Shown here: piece by piece, positions 1 to 8,601 of the stretch
Position numbering within the stretch: position 1 is the stretch's first letter
Layout: the number at the start of each line of letters is the position of its first letter
NCBI GenBank assembly: GCA_033763435.1
Contig: JANRKN010000032.1
Coordinates: 1 to 39,347, forward strand
Reading direction: 5' to 3'
Source: JANRKN01 sp033763435
Lineage (GTDB): Bacteria; Planctomycetota; Phycisphaerae; Phycisphaerales; UBA1924
DNA: 39,347 bases
Notes under the pieces: generated by a model
Databases searched by the model: none
Seen by the model: only the letters and a program-made list of their open reading frames with translations
Told to the model about the DNA's origin: nothing
Program-made: the position numbers and the translations under genes

Positions 1-999
1 CCCGTCGCGGATCGTGAGGCCGTCGAGCGTGACGGCGCGCGTGCCCGCGAAGTTGACCTTCACAACCGTGCGTGAGTTGTCGGTCGCTGCGGCGGTGCCG
101 ATCGCGCCCGAGAGGATGGTTTCGTCGGCGGGCAGGCCCGAGCGCTGGCCGATCGAGGTCTCCGTGCCCGCGAAACCGCCGTAGATCGAGACGCCGGGCG
201 CCACGTCGAAGGCCAGGGTGCGGTCGGTACCGGCGGTGGGCTTGTAGGTGCCCGAGCCGACCCAGATCTCGCAGCGGTCTTCGAGGACGCGGGCGATGTT
301 GAGGGCGTCCTGCAGGTCGCCCATCGCGCTCAGCCAGCTCGTGCCGGCCTGTGAGCCGCGGGTGGGCGTATTGACGTACACGCGCCAGTCGGTGGTGAGC
401 TTGACGATCTGAATGGCGCTGACGCGCGCCTCACCCGCGGCGGCCTGCACCTTGACATTGATGGCGTTGCTGCCGTTGGTCTGGCAGACCATGTAATTGT
501 GGGTGCGCAGGGGCTTGAAGGTGTTGGCGCCGACCGTGCCGCCGCCGTAGTTCCACGTCGGACTGGTCTGCTCGGGCGACCAGTAGTTGGCGACGTTGGC
601 GGCCGAGGGCGCGCCGTTGTAGACGATCACCATGTAGACGCCGGGCTGCAGGTTGTTGAAGGTCATCGACATCTGCGAGACGCCCGTGACGAACTGGTAG
701 TCGTCGAGGACGGCCTTGAAGTCGGAGATGTTCGCGGTCGCGGCGGTCGCGTAGTTGGCCACGAGCGAACGCGTGAAGGTGACGCCCGACGCGCTGCCGT
801 CGAGGTTGACCAGCGGGATCGTCGCGGGGGACGAGCTGTTGTAGGAGTTCCAGGCCCCGGGGAGCCCCGCGGCGCCGAAGGAGTTGCTCACGGCGGTGAT
901 CGCGCCGTTGTTGACCTCGATGTTGAACGACTGGGCCCGGGTCATCCCGGAGACGGCCAAGCCCGCGCAAAGCGACAGCACCGCGATCGAACGCTGCAT
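1..999 (-). CDS. Secreted parallel beta-helix protein, N-terminal part (3' end off window)
   Basis: Reading leftwards from an ATG at 999, 333 codons stay open to base 1, so the gene is truncated by the window edge. An AGAGGAG ribosome site lies about 8 bases upstream of the start. The protein begins with a signal peptide (MQRSIAVLSLCAGLAVSG, likely cut after TRAQ). Residues of roughly 25-200 form a Gly/Asn/Ser-rich beta-sandwich-like region. From about residue 205 come phrases typical of planctomycete right-handed beta-helix proteins: SWLSAMGDLQDALNIA, EIWVGSGTYKPTAGTDRT, SIYGGFAGTETSIGQR, and VTLDGLTIRDG at the edge. That family is exported and cell-surface or polymorphic-OMP-like, and the substrate or ligand is unknown. 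A C-terminal anchor cannot be seen. The longer reading frames overlapping this stretch are shadows. Identification as a secreted beta-helix protein is fairly firm; the function is not known. Confidence 0.8.
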   Translation of the reverse strand, partial: MQRSIAVLSLCAGLAVSGMTRAQSFNIEVNNGAITAVSNSFGAAGLPGAWNSYNSSSPATIPLVNLDGSASGVTFTRSLVANYATAATANISDFKAVLDDYQFVTGVSQMSMTFNNLQPGVYMVIVYNGAPSAANVANYWSPEQTSPTWNYGGGTVGANTFKPLRTHNYMVCQTNGSNAINVKVQAAAGEARVSAIQIVKLTTDWRVYVNTPTRGSQAGTSWLSAMGDLQDALNIARVLEDRCEIWVGSGTYKPTAGTDRTLAFDVAPGVSIYGGFAGTETSIGQRSGLPADETILSGAIGTAAATDNSRTVVKVNFAGTRAVTLDGLTIRDG

Positions 1000-1300
1000 G
1001 GATCAGACTCCTCTGTGTGAGCGCGGGGGATACCCGTGGCGCGCCATAAGGCCCGCCCCAAACGCCCGCAGAACGCCCCGACCGACTTTCCGGACCCCGC
1101 CCGGACGCTTGGGCGAGGAATCCGGACCGTGGGGGTTCCGTCTCCGCCACTTCCATGCGATAATGCCGGGTCTTGCGGCTGACGTCATAGCAGTTTTTTT
1201 TCAAACGCGCCTTTCTCGGGGTCGGGCCCGGGCGTTGGACCCCCTCTGAAGAGGTGGACGGGCGCGCGGAGATTGCCCGAGCGTTTGGTGTTGTTGCGAC
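1000..1300. other. Divergent intergenic region between beta-helix gene and ECF sigma factor
   Basis: This 301-base spacer separates two divergently read genes and must hold both promoters. It contains the candidate plus-strand promoter listed separately and a run of eight T at about 1194-1201. A short CCTCT/AGAGG pairing lies near 1240-1252. I see no small ORF or RNA gene in it. Confidence 0.5.
1136..1164 (+). promoter_or_regulatory. Candidate sigma70-like promoter of the ECF sigma factor/kinase pair
   Basis: TTCCGT (1136-1141) and GATAAT (1159-1164) are separated by exactly 17 bases. The -10 matches TATAAT at five of six positions, but the -35 is poor (only the first two T match). It lies about 140 bases before the sigma factor start, leaving a long leader. 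This is a pattern match only. An ECF-type autoregulated promoter could be used instead. Confidence 0.3.
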
Positions 1301-1900
1301 ATGGACCCCACCGTTCACGTCACGATGCTTCTGGATGCCGCGGCGCGGGGGGACTCGCAGGCCGCGAGCGACCTTCTGCCTCTGGTTTATCAGGAGCTGC
1401 GCCGGTTGGCCTCGGCGCGCCTGAATGCCGAGCGCGGCGGCCCGCAGACGCTCGAACCCACCGCCCTCGTCCATGAGGCCTACATGAGGCTGCTCGGCCC
1501 GGGCGGGCAGGAGCTTCAGTGGGATAACCGGGGGCACTTCTTCGGCGCCGCGGCAATTGCCATGAGGCGGATCCTTGTCGACCGCGCCCGCGCCAAGGCG
1601 ACGATCAAGCGCAGCGGCGGCGGGGTGCGGGTGGCTCTCGAGCCCGACCAGATCGCGGCCGAAGAACAGTCCGAGCACTTGCTCGCGCTGGACGAGGCGC
1701 TGGGCAAGCTCAAGGCGGTCGACGCCCGCAAGCACGAGGTGGTGATGCTGCGCTACTTCGCAGGGCTGAGCATCGAAGAGACGGCCTCAGCGCTCTCGAT
1801 CTCGCCGGCGACGGTGAAGAACGACTGGGTGTTCGCGCGGGCGTGGCTCGCGCGGGCGATGGGCGAGGCGCCGAGCGCGGACGCGACGGAGGGCGCATGA
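1301..1900 (+). CDS. ECF RNA polymerase sigma factor, planctomycete type
   Basis: A 199-residue sigma factor of the Sigma70_ECF type abundant in Planctomycetes. Region 2 is recognised by LLPLVYQELRRLASARLNAE, followed by PTALVHEAYMRLLG and the FFGAAAIAMRRILVDRAR helix. Region 4 is VMLRYFAGLSIEETASALSI with SPATVKNDWVFARAWLAR as the -35-binding helix-turn-helix. It should direct RNA polymerase to a small stress or signal regulon. No anti-sigma factor gene is adjacent. Instead the stop codon overlaps the start of a large Ser/Thr kinase (ATGA), so the two are translationally coupled. Such ECF-STK pairs are known in Planctomycetes, and the kinase is presumed to control the sigma factor. The family is firm; the regulon and signal are unknown. 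Confidence 0.93.
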   Translation: MDPTVHVTMLLDAAARGDSQAASDLLPLVYQELRRLASARLNAERGGPQTLEPTALVHEAYMRLLGPGGQELQWDNRGHFFGAAAIAMRRILVDRARAKATIKRSGGGVRVALEPDQIAAEEQSEHLLALDEALGKLKAVDARKHEVVMLRYFAGLSIEETASALSISPATVKNDWVFARAWLARAMGEAPSADATEGA

Positions 1901-4900
1901 GTTCGCCCGCGCGCGTCGAAGAGGTGTTTCTCAAGGCTTCGGAGCTGCCACACGGCGAGCGCACGGCGTACATCGACTTGGCGTGCGAGGGCGACGCCGG
2001 GCTGCGTAACGAAGTTCGGAGCCTGCTGAGCTACGCCGACGAGGGCTCGTCGCTGCTGGATTCCAAGGCTGCGCCGGGCCTGCTGCTGCGCACGGGCCTG
2101 GGCGAGGCGATGGCGCCCCCCGAAGACGAACCGACGCTGAGCGCCTCGGAACGCATCGGCGCGTACACGATCGTGGGCGTGCTGGGCACGGGGGGCATGG
2201 GCGTGGTGTACCACGCGCGCCAGGAACGCCCGCGGCGCGACGTGGCGCTGAAGGTGATGCGCCGCGGGCTGTTCAGCGCGCGGATGGTCAGGCGCTTCGA
2301 GGCCGAGGCGGAGATGCTGGGGCGGCTGCATCACCCCGGGATCGCGCAGGTCTACGAGGCCGGCACCTGGGCCCCCCCCACTCACCCCGGCGAAACGGCT
2401 CGCACATATCCCTACATCGCGATGGAGCTCGTTCGCGGGCAGACGTTCACCGAGTTCTGCCTGAAAGGCCCGGCCTCATCCACCCGCGACCGGCTGGCGC
2501 TCGTCGCCAAGGTCTGCGACGCCGTGCAGCACGCGCACCAGAACGGCATCATCCACCGCGACCTCAAGCCCGCGAACATCATCGTCACGGCCGAGGGCGA
2601 GCCCAAGGTGCTCGACTTCGGCATCGCGCGCGCGGCGGACCCCGACATCGAGCGCACGACGATCCGCACGGGCGTGGGCCAGCTCATCGGCACGCTGCCC
2701 TACATGAGCCCCGAGCAGGTCTCGGGCGACCCGCTGAAGGTCGACACGCGCTCGGACGTCTACGCGCTGGGCGTGATCATTTTCCAGGTGCTGACGGGCA
2801 AGCTGCCCTTTGACCTCACGCGTGCGGCGCTGCCCGAGGCGGTCCGCGCGATCTGCGAGCAGGAAGCGCCGAGACTCTCGACCGTGGACCGCCTGCTCCG
2901 GGGCGATGTCGAGACGATCGTGCGCACGGCCATGGAGAAGGACCCGCGGCGGCGGTATCAGTCGGCTGCGGCGCTGGCGGACGACCTCCGCCGGTTCCTC
3001 GCGGGCGAGCCCCTGGTCGCGAGGCAGGATTCGACGCTGTACGTGCTGCGCAAGCAGATGAGGCGCTATCGGGGCCTGCTGATCGCGGGTGGGCTGGCGC
3101 TGGCGGCAACGGTGGCGCTGGGCGTGGTCGCGAGCGTGCAGGCGGCGCGAGCCGACCGGAACGCGCGGAGCGCACTCGCGGCGCTCAACGCGTCCGAGAT
3201 CGAGCGTGGGCGTCTGCTGGGCGCGACGGGCTCGATGGGCGCGGCAGAAGAAACGCTCTGGAAGCGCCTGATCGAAGAGCCCGACTCGCGCCGAGCCGCC
3301 TGGGCGCTCTGGGAGCTGTACGCGAACCACCCGGCCCGCCGGACGTTCTCGCTGATGGACTTTGACAGCCCGCGCGCCGCGGTGCCCGGGCCAGGCGGGG
3401 GCGAGCCCGATGGCGCACTGATCTTCATCGATCTCGCGGGCAAGCTCGTGTCGTACGACTACCGCACGGGCAAGCCCTTCTGGGTTACCGACCAGGGCAA
3501 GCGTCCGGTGTCGACGGGCCTGGCGATCAGCGCCGACCGCACGCGGCTGTTCGTGGTGACTGACCCTGAACAGCTCGTGACGGTCGACCCGAATACGGGC
3601 GCGGTGCTCACCCGCACCAGACTGCCGGCGCTGCCCAACGTGGCCACGCGATGGGGCCCGCTCCGGATCTCACCCGACGGACGCACGCTGGTGGTGCTGG
3701 GCTCGGCCGATGCCGTGCTCATGGTCAACCCCGACAACGGTGCGACGCTGGGCACGCTGCGCACGGGCGATGGTCAGCGGCTGTCGCACGCGACGTTCTC
3801 ACCCGACGGCTCACGACTGGCCGTGGGCGGATCGGGGAACACCGCGTTCGTCCTGACCCGCAAGGGCGAGCGCTGGACGACGCCCGAAGGCGCGATCGAC
3901 GCCTCGGTCGCGGCGCTCAAGGGGCATACCGAGCTGGTCTCGGCGATGACCTTCGTCGAGAACGGCAACGCCGTGCTCAGCGCCAGCACCGATCGGTCGC
4001 TCCGACTGTGGAACCCGGACACGGGCGCGCAGAAGGACCAGTTCTCGCACAATAACGGGCACATCGGCCACCTGCACACGATCCCCGGCACGGCCCGGGT
4101 GCTGATGCAGGGCTGGTGGGCGACGGAAGTCTGGGACCTGAGCCTGCGCCAGCGCGTGGGGTATCACAACGATCGGCCCGCGCACGTCTTCCTGACCGAC
4201 GGCGGAAAGCAGGTCGTGTCGATCGCGACCACCACGGGCAACGATCGCCTGCTGCGGACCTGGGACCTGGACCCGATGCGGTGCCTGACGCGCCTGGCCA
4301 GCCCCTCGGGCGAGCTGGCGGTCGGACCGCTGGCCACGGGCGCGGTGTCGTCCTCGGGCAAGCTCGCGGCCACGGGCGGGTTCAACGACGGATTCGTCAC
4401 GGTCTGGGACATCGCCTCGCGCACGCCCGTCCGCCGGCTGGGAGGCCATGCCGGGCGGGTGCGGAACATCGAGTTCCTCGCCTCGGACCGCGTGCTGGTC
4501 TCCTGCGGCGATGACGCGCGGGTGATCGTGACGGACCTGGCGCAGAACAAGGAACTGGCCCGCCTCACGCTGCCCAACCGCGCCCTACGGATGGTCGCGC
4601 TGCCCGGGCGAGATCAGGTGGTGGTCACGGGCGCCAACCGGTTCCACATCATCGACGCACAGGGCAAGCTCGTGCGCCAGAGCGAAGCGTTCAGCGACGA
4701 GCTGACCGGGGTCGCCGCATCGCCGGATGGACGGATTCTTGCAACAGTTCACCGCCCGACCAACATCACGCTGTGGGATACGCAGACGTGGGCGAAAGTG
4801 GCGCAGGCGAACACGGTCGGCCCGACGTGGACGATCTCGTCGATGCACGACGGGTCGGGGTGGATCGTGGGGACGTGGGAGCCGTCGATCGAGGTGTTTG

Positions 4901-5265
4901 ATGCGAAGCTGGAGCGCCGGGAGCGGACGCTGCGCGGGCACACGCACCTGGTGACGAGCGTGTCGTCGATCGCCAGCCCCCTGGACGGCACGCCGCTGTT
5001 CCTGTCGACGAGCGTGGACGGGAGCCTCCGGCTGTGGGACGGCCCCACGGGCGATCCGCTGGCGATTTTCACGGCCCACGAGGGCGGGTCGTATGTCGTG
5101 ACGCCCGCGCCAGCATCGATGGGCCCGTCGCGGATCGTCACGGCGGGCGCCGACGGCGCGCTCTCGATCTGGGACCTCTCCCACTACCTGCCCTACATCC
5201 GCGAGCAGCGGGATTACTGGGCTGGCCGGCTTACTGATCCGGCCGGCGCGTCCTCGATGCGCTGA
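1897..5265 (+). CDS. Membrane Ser/Thr protein kinase with C-terminal WD40-like repeats
   Basis: I start this gene at the ATG at 1897, which overlaps the sigma factor stop, giving 1122 residues; an in-frame start 54 bases upstream would lie inside the sigma gene. Residues of about 85-350 are a Hanks-type kinase. It has glycine loop GTGGMG (97-102), catalytic lysine in VALKV (K119), HRDLKPAN (H220, D222), DFG (D240), SPEQ, and the D-S-DVYALG motif. A single transmembrane helix (LLIAGGLALAATVALGVVAS) follows near 395-415 and a short helical linker after it. The remaining ~650 residues read as WD40/beta-propeller blades, with repeats such as SADRSLRLWNPDTG-like and SVDGSLRLWDGPTGDPLAIF. By family logic the kinase domain is cytoplasmic and the propeller lies across the membrane or acts as a scaffold. 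All catalytic residues are present. Its substrate is probably connected to the coupled ECF sigma factor. Confidence 0.92.
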   Translation: MSSPARVEEVFLKASELPHGERTAYIDLACEGDAGLRNEVRSLLSYADEGSSLLDSKAAPGLLLRTGLGEAMAPPEDEPTLSASERIGAYTIVGVLGTGGMGVVYHARQERPRRDVALKVMRRGLFSARMVRRFEAEAEMLGRLHHPGIAQVYEAGTWAPPTHPGETARTYPYIAMELVRGQTFTEFCLKGPASSTRDRLALVAKVCDAVQHAHQNGIIHRDLKPANIIVTAEGEPKVLDFGIARAADPDIERTTIRTGVGQLIGTLPYMSPEQVSGDPLKVDTRSDVYALGVIIFQVLTGKLPFDLTRAALPEAVRAICEQEAPRLSTVDRLLRGDVETIVRTAMEKDPRRRYQSAAALADDLRRFLAGEPLVARQDSTLYVLRKQMRRYRGLLIAGGLALAATVALGVVASVQAARADRNARSALAALNASEIERGRLLGATGSMGAAEETLWKRLIEEPDSRRAAWALWELYANHPARRTFSLMDFDSPRAAVPGPGGGEPDGALIFIDLAGKLVSYDYRTGKPFWVTDQGKRPVSTGLAISADRTRLFVVTDPEQLVTVDPNTGAVLTRTRLPALPNVATRWGPLRISPDGRTLVVLGSADAVLMVNPDNGATLGTLRTGDGQRLSHATFSPDGSRLAVGGSGNTAFVLTRKGERWTTPEGAIDASVAALKGHTELVSAMTFVENGNAVLSASTDRSLRLWNPDTGAQKDQFSHNNGHIGHLHTIPGTARVLMQGWWATEVWDLSLRQRVGYHNDRPAHVFLTDGGKQVVSIATTTGNDRLLRTWDLDPMRCLTRLASPSGELAVGPLATGAVSSSGKLAATGGFNDGFVTVWDIASRTPVRRLGGHAGRVRNIEFLASDRVLVSCGDDARVIVTDLAQNKELARLTLPNRALRMVALPGRDQVVVTGANRFHIIDAQGKLVRQSEAFSDELTGVAASPDGRILATVHRPTNITLWDTQTWAKVAQANTVGPTWTISSMHDGSGWIVGTWEPSIEVFDAKLERRERTLRGHTHLVTSVSSIASPLDGTPLFLSTSVDGSLRLWDGPTGDPLAIFTAHEGGSYVVTPAPASMGPSRIVTAGADGALSIWDLSHYLPYIREQRDYWAGRLTDPAGASSMR

Positions 5266-5303
5266 GCGGCCAGGCTTACCGCCCAACGCCCCCTGAAAGC
5301 ACA

Positions 5304-5330
5304 CAGGCCCGTGCGGAGAGCACGGGCCTG
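5304..5330. terminator. Bidirectional hairpin terminator between convergent kinase and murA genes
   Basis: An 11-bp perfect stem (CAGGCCCGTGC paired with GCACGGGCCTG) with a 5-base GGAGA loop sits in the 99-base gap between two converging genes. Neither side has a good T-run (the minus side has TGTGCTTT), so it is a strong hairpin with weak U-tracts. Its position fits a shared terminator. Confidence 0.7.
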
Positions 5331-5364
5331 CGGAGAGAGAGTTCGAAAAGGTGTGCGAGGCAGA

Positions 5365-6708
5365 TCAGCCCACCGCTTCGGCGGCGGGCTCACGCTCCCC
5401 CGCCTTCACACGCTCGATCCGCGCGCCGAGCGCCGCGAGACGTTCTTCCATCTTCTCGTAACCGCGGTCGAGGTGATAGACGCGGTTGACGGTCGTGGTG
5501 CCCTCGGCGGCGAGGCCCGCGATGATCAGGCCCGCGCTGGCGCGCAGGTCCGAGGCCATGACCGGGGCGCCGACGAGCTTGCGCACGCCCGAGATGATGA
5601 CCGTCGGTCCCTGGCGCGTGAGGCGCGCACCCATGCGCGAGAGCTCGGCGACGTGCAGGAACCGCTCGGGGAAGATCTTCTCGGTGATGACCGAGTTGCC
5701 GTCGGCCAGCGTGAGCAGCGCCATGAACTGGGCCTGGAGGTCGGTGGGAAAGCCCGGGTGAGGCTGGGTGGTGATCTCGACGGGCTTGAGGATGCGGTCG
5801 GCGGTGACGCGGACGGTGCAGCGCATGAGGTCGGACTGGCCGCCCGTGACCTCGACGTGGACACCCACGGCCTGGAGCTTGTCGATCACGGCGAACATCG
5901 CGTCGAGGGGGAACTGCTCGATGGTCAGCTCGCCGTTGGTCGCCGCGGCGGCGCAGGCGAAGGTGCCGGCTTCGATGCGGTCCGGGATAATGCGGTGCTC
6001 GGCGCCCGAAAGCGACTCGACGCCCTCGATGATCAGGCGGGGCGAGCCCGCGCCCTTGATCTTGGCGCCCATCTTGGTGAGGAGGTCGGCGAGGTCGACG
6101 ATCTCGGGCTCGCACGCGGCGGACTCGATGACGGTGGTTCCGCGGGCGAGGGTGGCGGCGCACATGACGTTGGCGGTGCCCAGGACGGTGGAGCCGAACG
6201 TGCCGCCCAGGAACATGGTCGCGCCCTTGAGCCCGCCCGCGGGCGCCTTGGCGACGATGTCGCCGCCCTGCAGGGTGATCTGTGCGCCCAGGGCCTGAAG
6301 GCCTCGGACGTGCAGGTCGACGGGGCGGTCGCCGATGGCGCAGCCGCCGGGCATCGAGACGCGGGCGATGCCGCGGCGAGCGAGCATCGGGCCCAGGGTG
6401 GAGATGCTGGCGCGCATGGTTCGGACGATGTCGTAGCGGGCGTGGCTCGCGGCCTCGTCGGTCGAGCGCAGCGTCACGGTCATGCCGCCCTTGCTGCGGG
6501 GGTTGCCCACGTCCTGGCGGGTGCAGCCCAGCTCGTTGAGCAGGCGCAGCATGTTCTGGATGTCGGCAAGGTCGGGGATGTCGTGGAGGACGACGGGCTG
6601 GTCGGTGAGGAGCGCGGCGGCCATGAGGGGGAGGGCGGCGTTCTTGCTGCCGTTGATCGCGATGCGCCCGCTGAGCCGCTGACCTCCGTGGATGACGAAG
6701 CTGTCCAT
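5365..6708 (-). CDS. murA: UDP-N-acetylglucosamine 1-carboxyvinyltransferase MurA
   Basis: A full-length 447-residue MurA, which transfers enolpyruvate from PEP to UDP-GlcNAc in the first committed, cytoplasmic step of peptidoglycan synthesis. Recognised by GRIAINGSKNAALPLMAAAL near the start (K22 corresponds to the PEP/substrate lysine) and by the catalytic loop MPGGCAIGDRPVDLH. The active-site Cys is kept (C123), so the enzyme should be fosfomycin-sensitive by family rule. Further family phrases are LHDIPDLADI, HPGFPTDLQAQFMALL, FPERFLHVAEL and SDLRASAGLIIAGLAAEG. The start ATG has GGAGG directly before it and AAAGG about 8 bases upstream. It stands alone, convergent with the kinase and divergent from the fibro-slime gene. 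Its presence implies that this organism makes peptidoglycan. Confidence 0.97.
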   Translation of the reverse strand: MDSFVIHGGQRLSGRIAINGSKNAALPLMAAALLTDQPVVLHDIPDLADIQNMLRLLNELGCTRQDVGNPRSKGGMTVTLRSTDEAASHARYDIVRTMRASISTLGPMLARRGIARVSMPGGCAIGDRPVDLHVRGLQALGAQITLQGGDIVAKAPAGGLKGATMFLGGTFGSTVLGTANVMCAATLARGTTVIESAACEPEIVDLADLLTKMGAKIKGAGSPRLIIEGVESLSGAEHRIIPDRIEAGTFACAAAATNGELTIEQFPLDAMFAVIDKLQAVGVHVEVTGGQSDLMRCTVRVTADRILKPVEITTQPHPGFPTDLQAQFMALLTLADGNSVITEKIFPERFLHVAELSRMGARLTRQGPTVIISGVRKLVGAPVMASDLRASAGLIIAGLAAEGTTTVNRVYHLDRGYEKMEERLAALGARIERVKAGEREPAAEAVG

Positions 6709-7059
6709 GCCTCCGACCTTTCTCTATCTCGGGAACCGTGGTGGCCCAGGCGCGGTCCCTCTGCGCCTCGGGGCCCGGGGCCTAGATCGGCACACGGGGC
6801 CGATCGGCTGCACAGACCGCGCAGACGGTACGGCCCGCGGGCGGCGGGGGTTGGGACGGGCTGAGGAACGGTCCCGGGGGCCGCACAGGCGTCAGAGGCG
6901 GTGCCAGCGGAGGAGTTTGGCCAGACTTTCGATCTTCCCGGCTGGCGGTGAAGGTCGGCGAAATGGAGATTTCATGCGACGGTTGCCGGTCAGTCCGGGC
7001 CGCGGGATCGAACCCCCGCGCCGGGTGGGCGGGCGAAACGGAGCATCGGAGGTCTTTCC
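6709..7059. other. Divergent intergenic region between murA and the fibro-slime gene
   Basis: The gap is 351 bases long. The half near murA is GC-rich with no recognisable promoter box. The half near the fibro-slime gene holds the structured leader listed separately and the GGAGG ribosome site at 7048-7052. There is no convincing small ORF. Confidence 0.5.
6956..7022 (+). promoter_or_regulatory. Structured 5' leader of the fibro-slime gene (possible cis-regulatory RNA)
   Basis: Two consecutive hairpins lie about 40 bases before the ribosome site. The first pairs GAAAT (6960-6964) with ATTTC (6969-6973) around a GGAG loop, with an outer GTCG (6955-6958)/CGAC (6977-6980) helix. The second pairs CGCGGG (7001-7006) with CCCGCG (7015-7020) around an 8-base loop, extended by a GG/CC pair past a bulged C. 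I do not recognise it as a known riboswitch class. The GGAG in the first loop could mimic or compete with the ribosome site. Confidence 0.3.
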
Positions 7060-8031
7060 ATGAGTCAGGGCTACACGAACGTCGGAACGGGTCGGAACAA
7101 GGCCAGCCAGGGTCGCGCGGCCGTCAGCGCGGTCGCGATCCTCGCTCTTGCGGGCACCTTCCTCGCGGTACGGCCTGAGTCGACGGTGGCCAACCGTGCG
7201 ACCGACCAGTTCGCGCACCTGCCCTCAAGCCTCCAGCTCAACGCGACGATCCGCGACTTCAAGGGCAGGAACGTCTCGGGCGGGCACCCCGACTTCGAGG
7301 CCTTCTCGGGCACCACGACCGTGGGCCTGGTCGCGGCGCAGCTTGACGCCAACCGCATGCCGGTGCCGATCTCGCTCCGAGGTCAGACGATCAACACCGA
7401 GTTCCGGGACCGCCTCGGCCGCAACATCAACCCGGCGATGTTCAACGCGACGCTGGGCGATGTGGCAGGCCGGCTCACCGCGGGCGGCACGGGCAACGGC
7501 CTCACCAGCTTCGACTCGTTCCGCCAGTGGTACCGCGACGTGCCGGGCGTGAATCTCTCGAAGAACATCTCGCTCACGCTCAACCGCGTGCCCAACACCA
7601 ACCGCTACGTCTTTGACTCGGCGAATGACGAGCCGTACAGGAGCCTCGGCGGGTTCTTCCCGATCAACGGCGAGATGTACGGCAACTCGGGCACGAACTC
7701 GGCGGGCAAGGTGTCCAACTTCCACTTCACCACCGAAGTCCGCACCGAGTTCGTCTACAACCGAGGCACGGGCCAGACGTTCATGTTCTCGGGTGACGAC
7801 GACGTCTGGGTGTTCATCGACGGGCGCATGGTCATTGACCTGGGCGGCCTGCACTCCCGCAAGGAGCAGTGGCTCGACCTCGACCGCCTGTCCTGGCTGC
7901 AGGACGGACTCGTCTACCGCCTCGAGATTTTCCACGCCGAGCGTCGCACCAACCAGTCCAACTTCCGCATGGAAACGACGCTGCAGCTCCGCACCGTCAC
8001 TCCCCCGGCGGTCGGCCAGATCTTCGACTGA
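7060..8031 (+). CDS. Secreted fibro-slime domain protein
   Basis: A 323-residue exported protein. The start is fixed by GGAGG (7048-7052) seven bases upstream. Residues of about 22-37 (VSAVAILALAGTFLAV) form a signal peptide or anchor core. The body shows the fibro-slime signature: LNATIRDFKG and DFEAFSG near the N-terminus, FDSFRQWYRDVPGVN in the middle, YRSLGGFFPINGE, FHFTTEVRTEFVY, and the hallmark GDDDVWVFIDGRMVIDLGG at about 245-263. The PA14-like C-terminal fold is indicated by YRLEIFHAERRTNQSNFRMET. The domain is known from Dictyostelium spore/slime proteins and many bacterial surface proteins, and is thought to act in carbohydrate binding or adhesion. The DDD calcium-type loop is intact. 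Length fits a one-domain member with no extra anchor. It is monocistronic and followed by a strong terminator. Confidence 0.9.
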   Translation: MSQGYTNVGTGRNKASQGRAAVSAVAILALAGTFLAVRPESTVANRATDQFAHLPSSLQLNATIRDFKGRNVSGGHPDFEAFSGTTTVGLVAAQLDANRMPVPISLRGQTINTEFRDRLGRNINPAMFNATLGDVAGRLTAGGTGNGLTSFDSFRQWYRDVPGVNLSKNISLTLNRVPNTNRYVFDSANDEPYRSLGGFFPINGEMYGNSGTNSAGKVSNFHFTTEVRTEFVYNRGTGQTFMFSGDDDVWVFIDGRMVIDLGGLHSRKEQWLDLDRLSWLQDGLVYRLEIFHAERRTNQSNFRMETTLQLRTVTPPAVGQIFD

Positions 8032-8112
8032 TCCTGATGTTCGTCAGCCCGCCGGCTGATCCTCCCAAGCCGTCGTCACATTCGAGCCGTCTTGCTTGAA
8101 TGATCCTCCGTG

Positions 8113-8152
8113 CCGCCGCCCGCGCCTTCCCGCGAGCGGCGGATCTTTCTTT
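8113..8152 (+). terminator. Rho-independent terminator after the fibro-slime gene
   Basis: CCGCCGC-C-CGCG pairs with CGCG-A-GCGGCGG around a CCTTCC loop, giving 11 pairs with one C/A mismatch. It is followed on the plus strand by ATCTTTCTTT. It lies about 80 bases after the stop codon and just before the convergent lipoprotein gene ends. Confidence 0.75.
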
Positions 8153-8181
8153 GGAGTTCAAGCGTTGTCGACCGGCGCCGC

Positions 8182-8601
8182 TCACCAGCGGGGGAGCGGG
8201 CCCCGGACCTCGACGTTGCGATACTCCACCCGGCGCTCGGAGCGGAAGAAGACATACGAGCCCGCGGCGCGGTTGCCGATGTTGATGTACCCGGGGCGCT
8301 CGACGCTCGGCACGGGCGCGGCGGGCCAGAAGTCGAGCGGATACGGGTTCGCCGAGGCGATGCCCAGCTCGCTGTCGCGGCGACCCGATTCCAGCCCCGC
8401 CCACGCGTACGAGCCCGCGGCCTCTGGGCCCGGAAGGACAACTTCCCACGCGCCGCCCTGGGCGATGCGCGATCCGGGGGCGGACGCACCGTCGCCGATC
8501 TGCGCGCGGCTCAGGTGCTCACAGCCAGCAAGCAGCGCGGGGGCCGCGAGAACCAGAACGCGCAGCCATGCCCGCGGGCAATGACGGATCTTCGTACTCA
8601 C
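8182..8601 (-). CDS. Small hypothetical lipoprotein
   Basis: 139 residues from a GTG start. The N-terminus is a type II signal peptide (LRVLVLAAPALLAGCEHL) with the lipobox LAGC, and C27 is the likely lipidated cysteine. The mature part of about 110 residues contains WEVVLPGPEAAGSYAWAG and RAAGSYVFFRSERRVEYRN and reads as a small beta-rich domain. I do not recognise the family. The last gene read before the fibro-slime terminator, it lies 94 bases downstream of the DCC-family gene on the same strand. The ribosome site is weak (GAGG about 12 bases upstream). Export to an envelope lipoprotein is well supported; the role is unknown. Confidence 0.75.
   Translation of the reverse strand: MSTKIRHCPRAWLRVLVLAAPALLAGCEHLSRAQIGDGASAPGSRIAQGGAWEVVLPGPEAAGSYAWAGLESGRRDSELGIASANPYPLDFWPAAPVPSVERPGYINIGNRAAGSYVFFRSERRVEYRNVEVRGPLPRW

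Noticed and set aside
431..1735. A 434-codon minus-strand open frame covering the left-edge gene and the sigma factor
   Set aside because: Its product is Arg/Gly/Gln-rich low-complexity and crosses two well-recognised genes in other frames; GC-rich DNA produces such shadows.
5311..6864. A 517-codon plus-strand open frame opposite murA
   Set aside because: It is the antisense of a complete MurA with intact catalytic residues; composition (Asp/Gly/Ala/His-rich) is typical of a shadow.
7001..7020. A tRNA T-arm-like string (CGCGGGATCGAACCCCCGCG) in the fibro-slime leader
   Set aside because: No acceptor, D-arm or anticodon arm can be built around it; treated as a plain hairpin of the leader.
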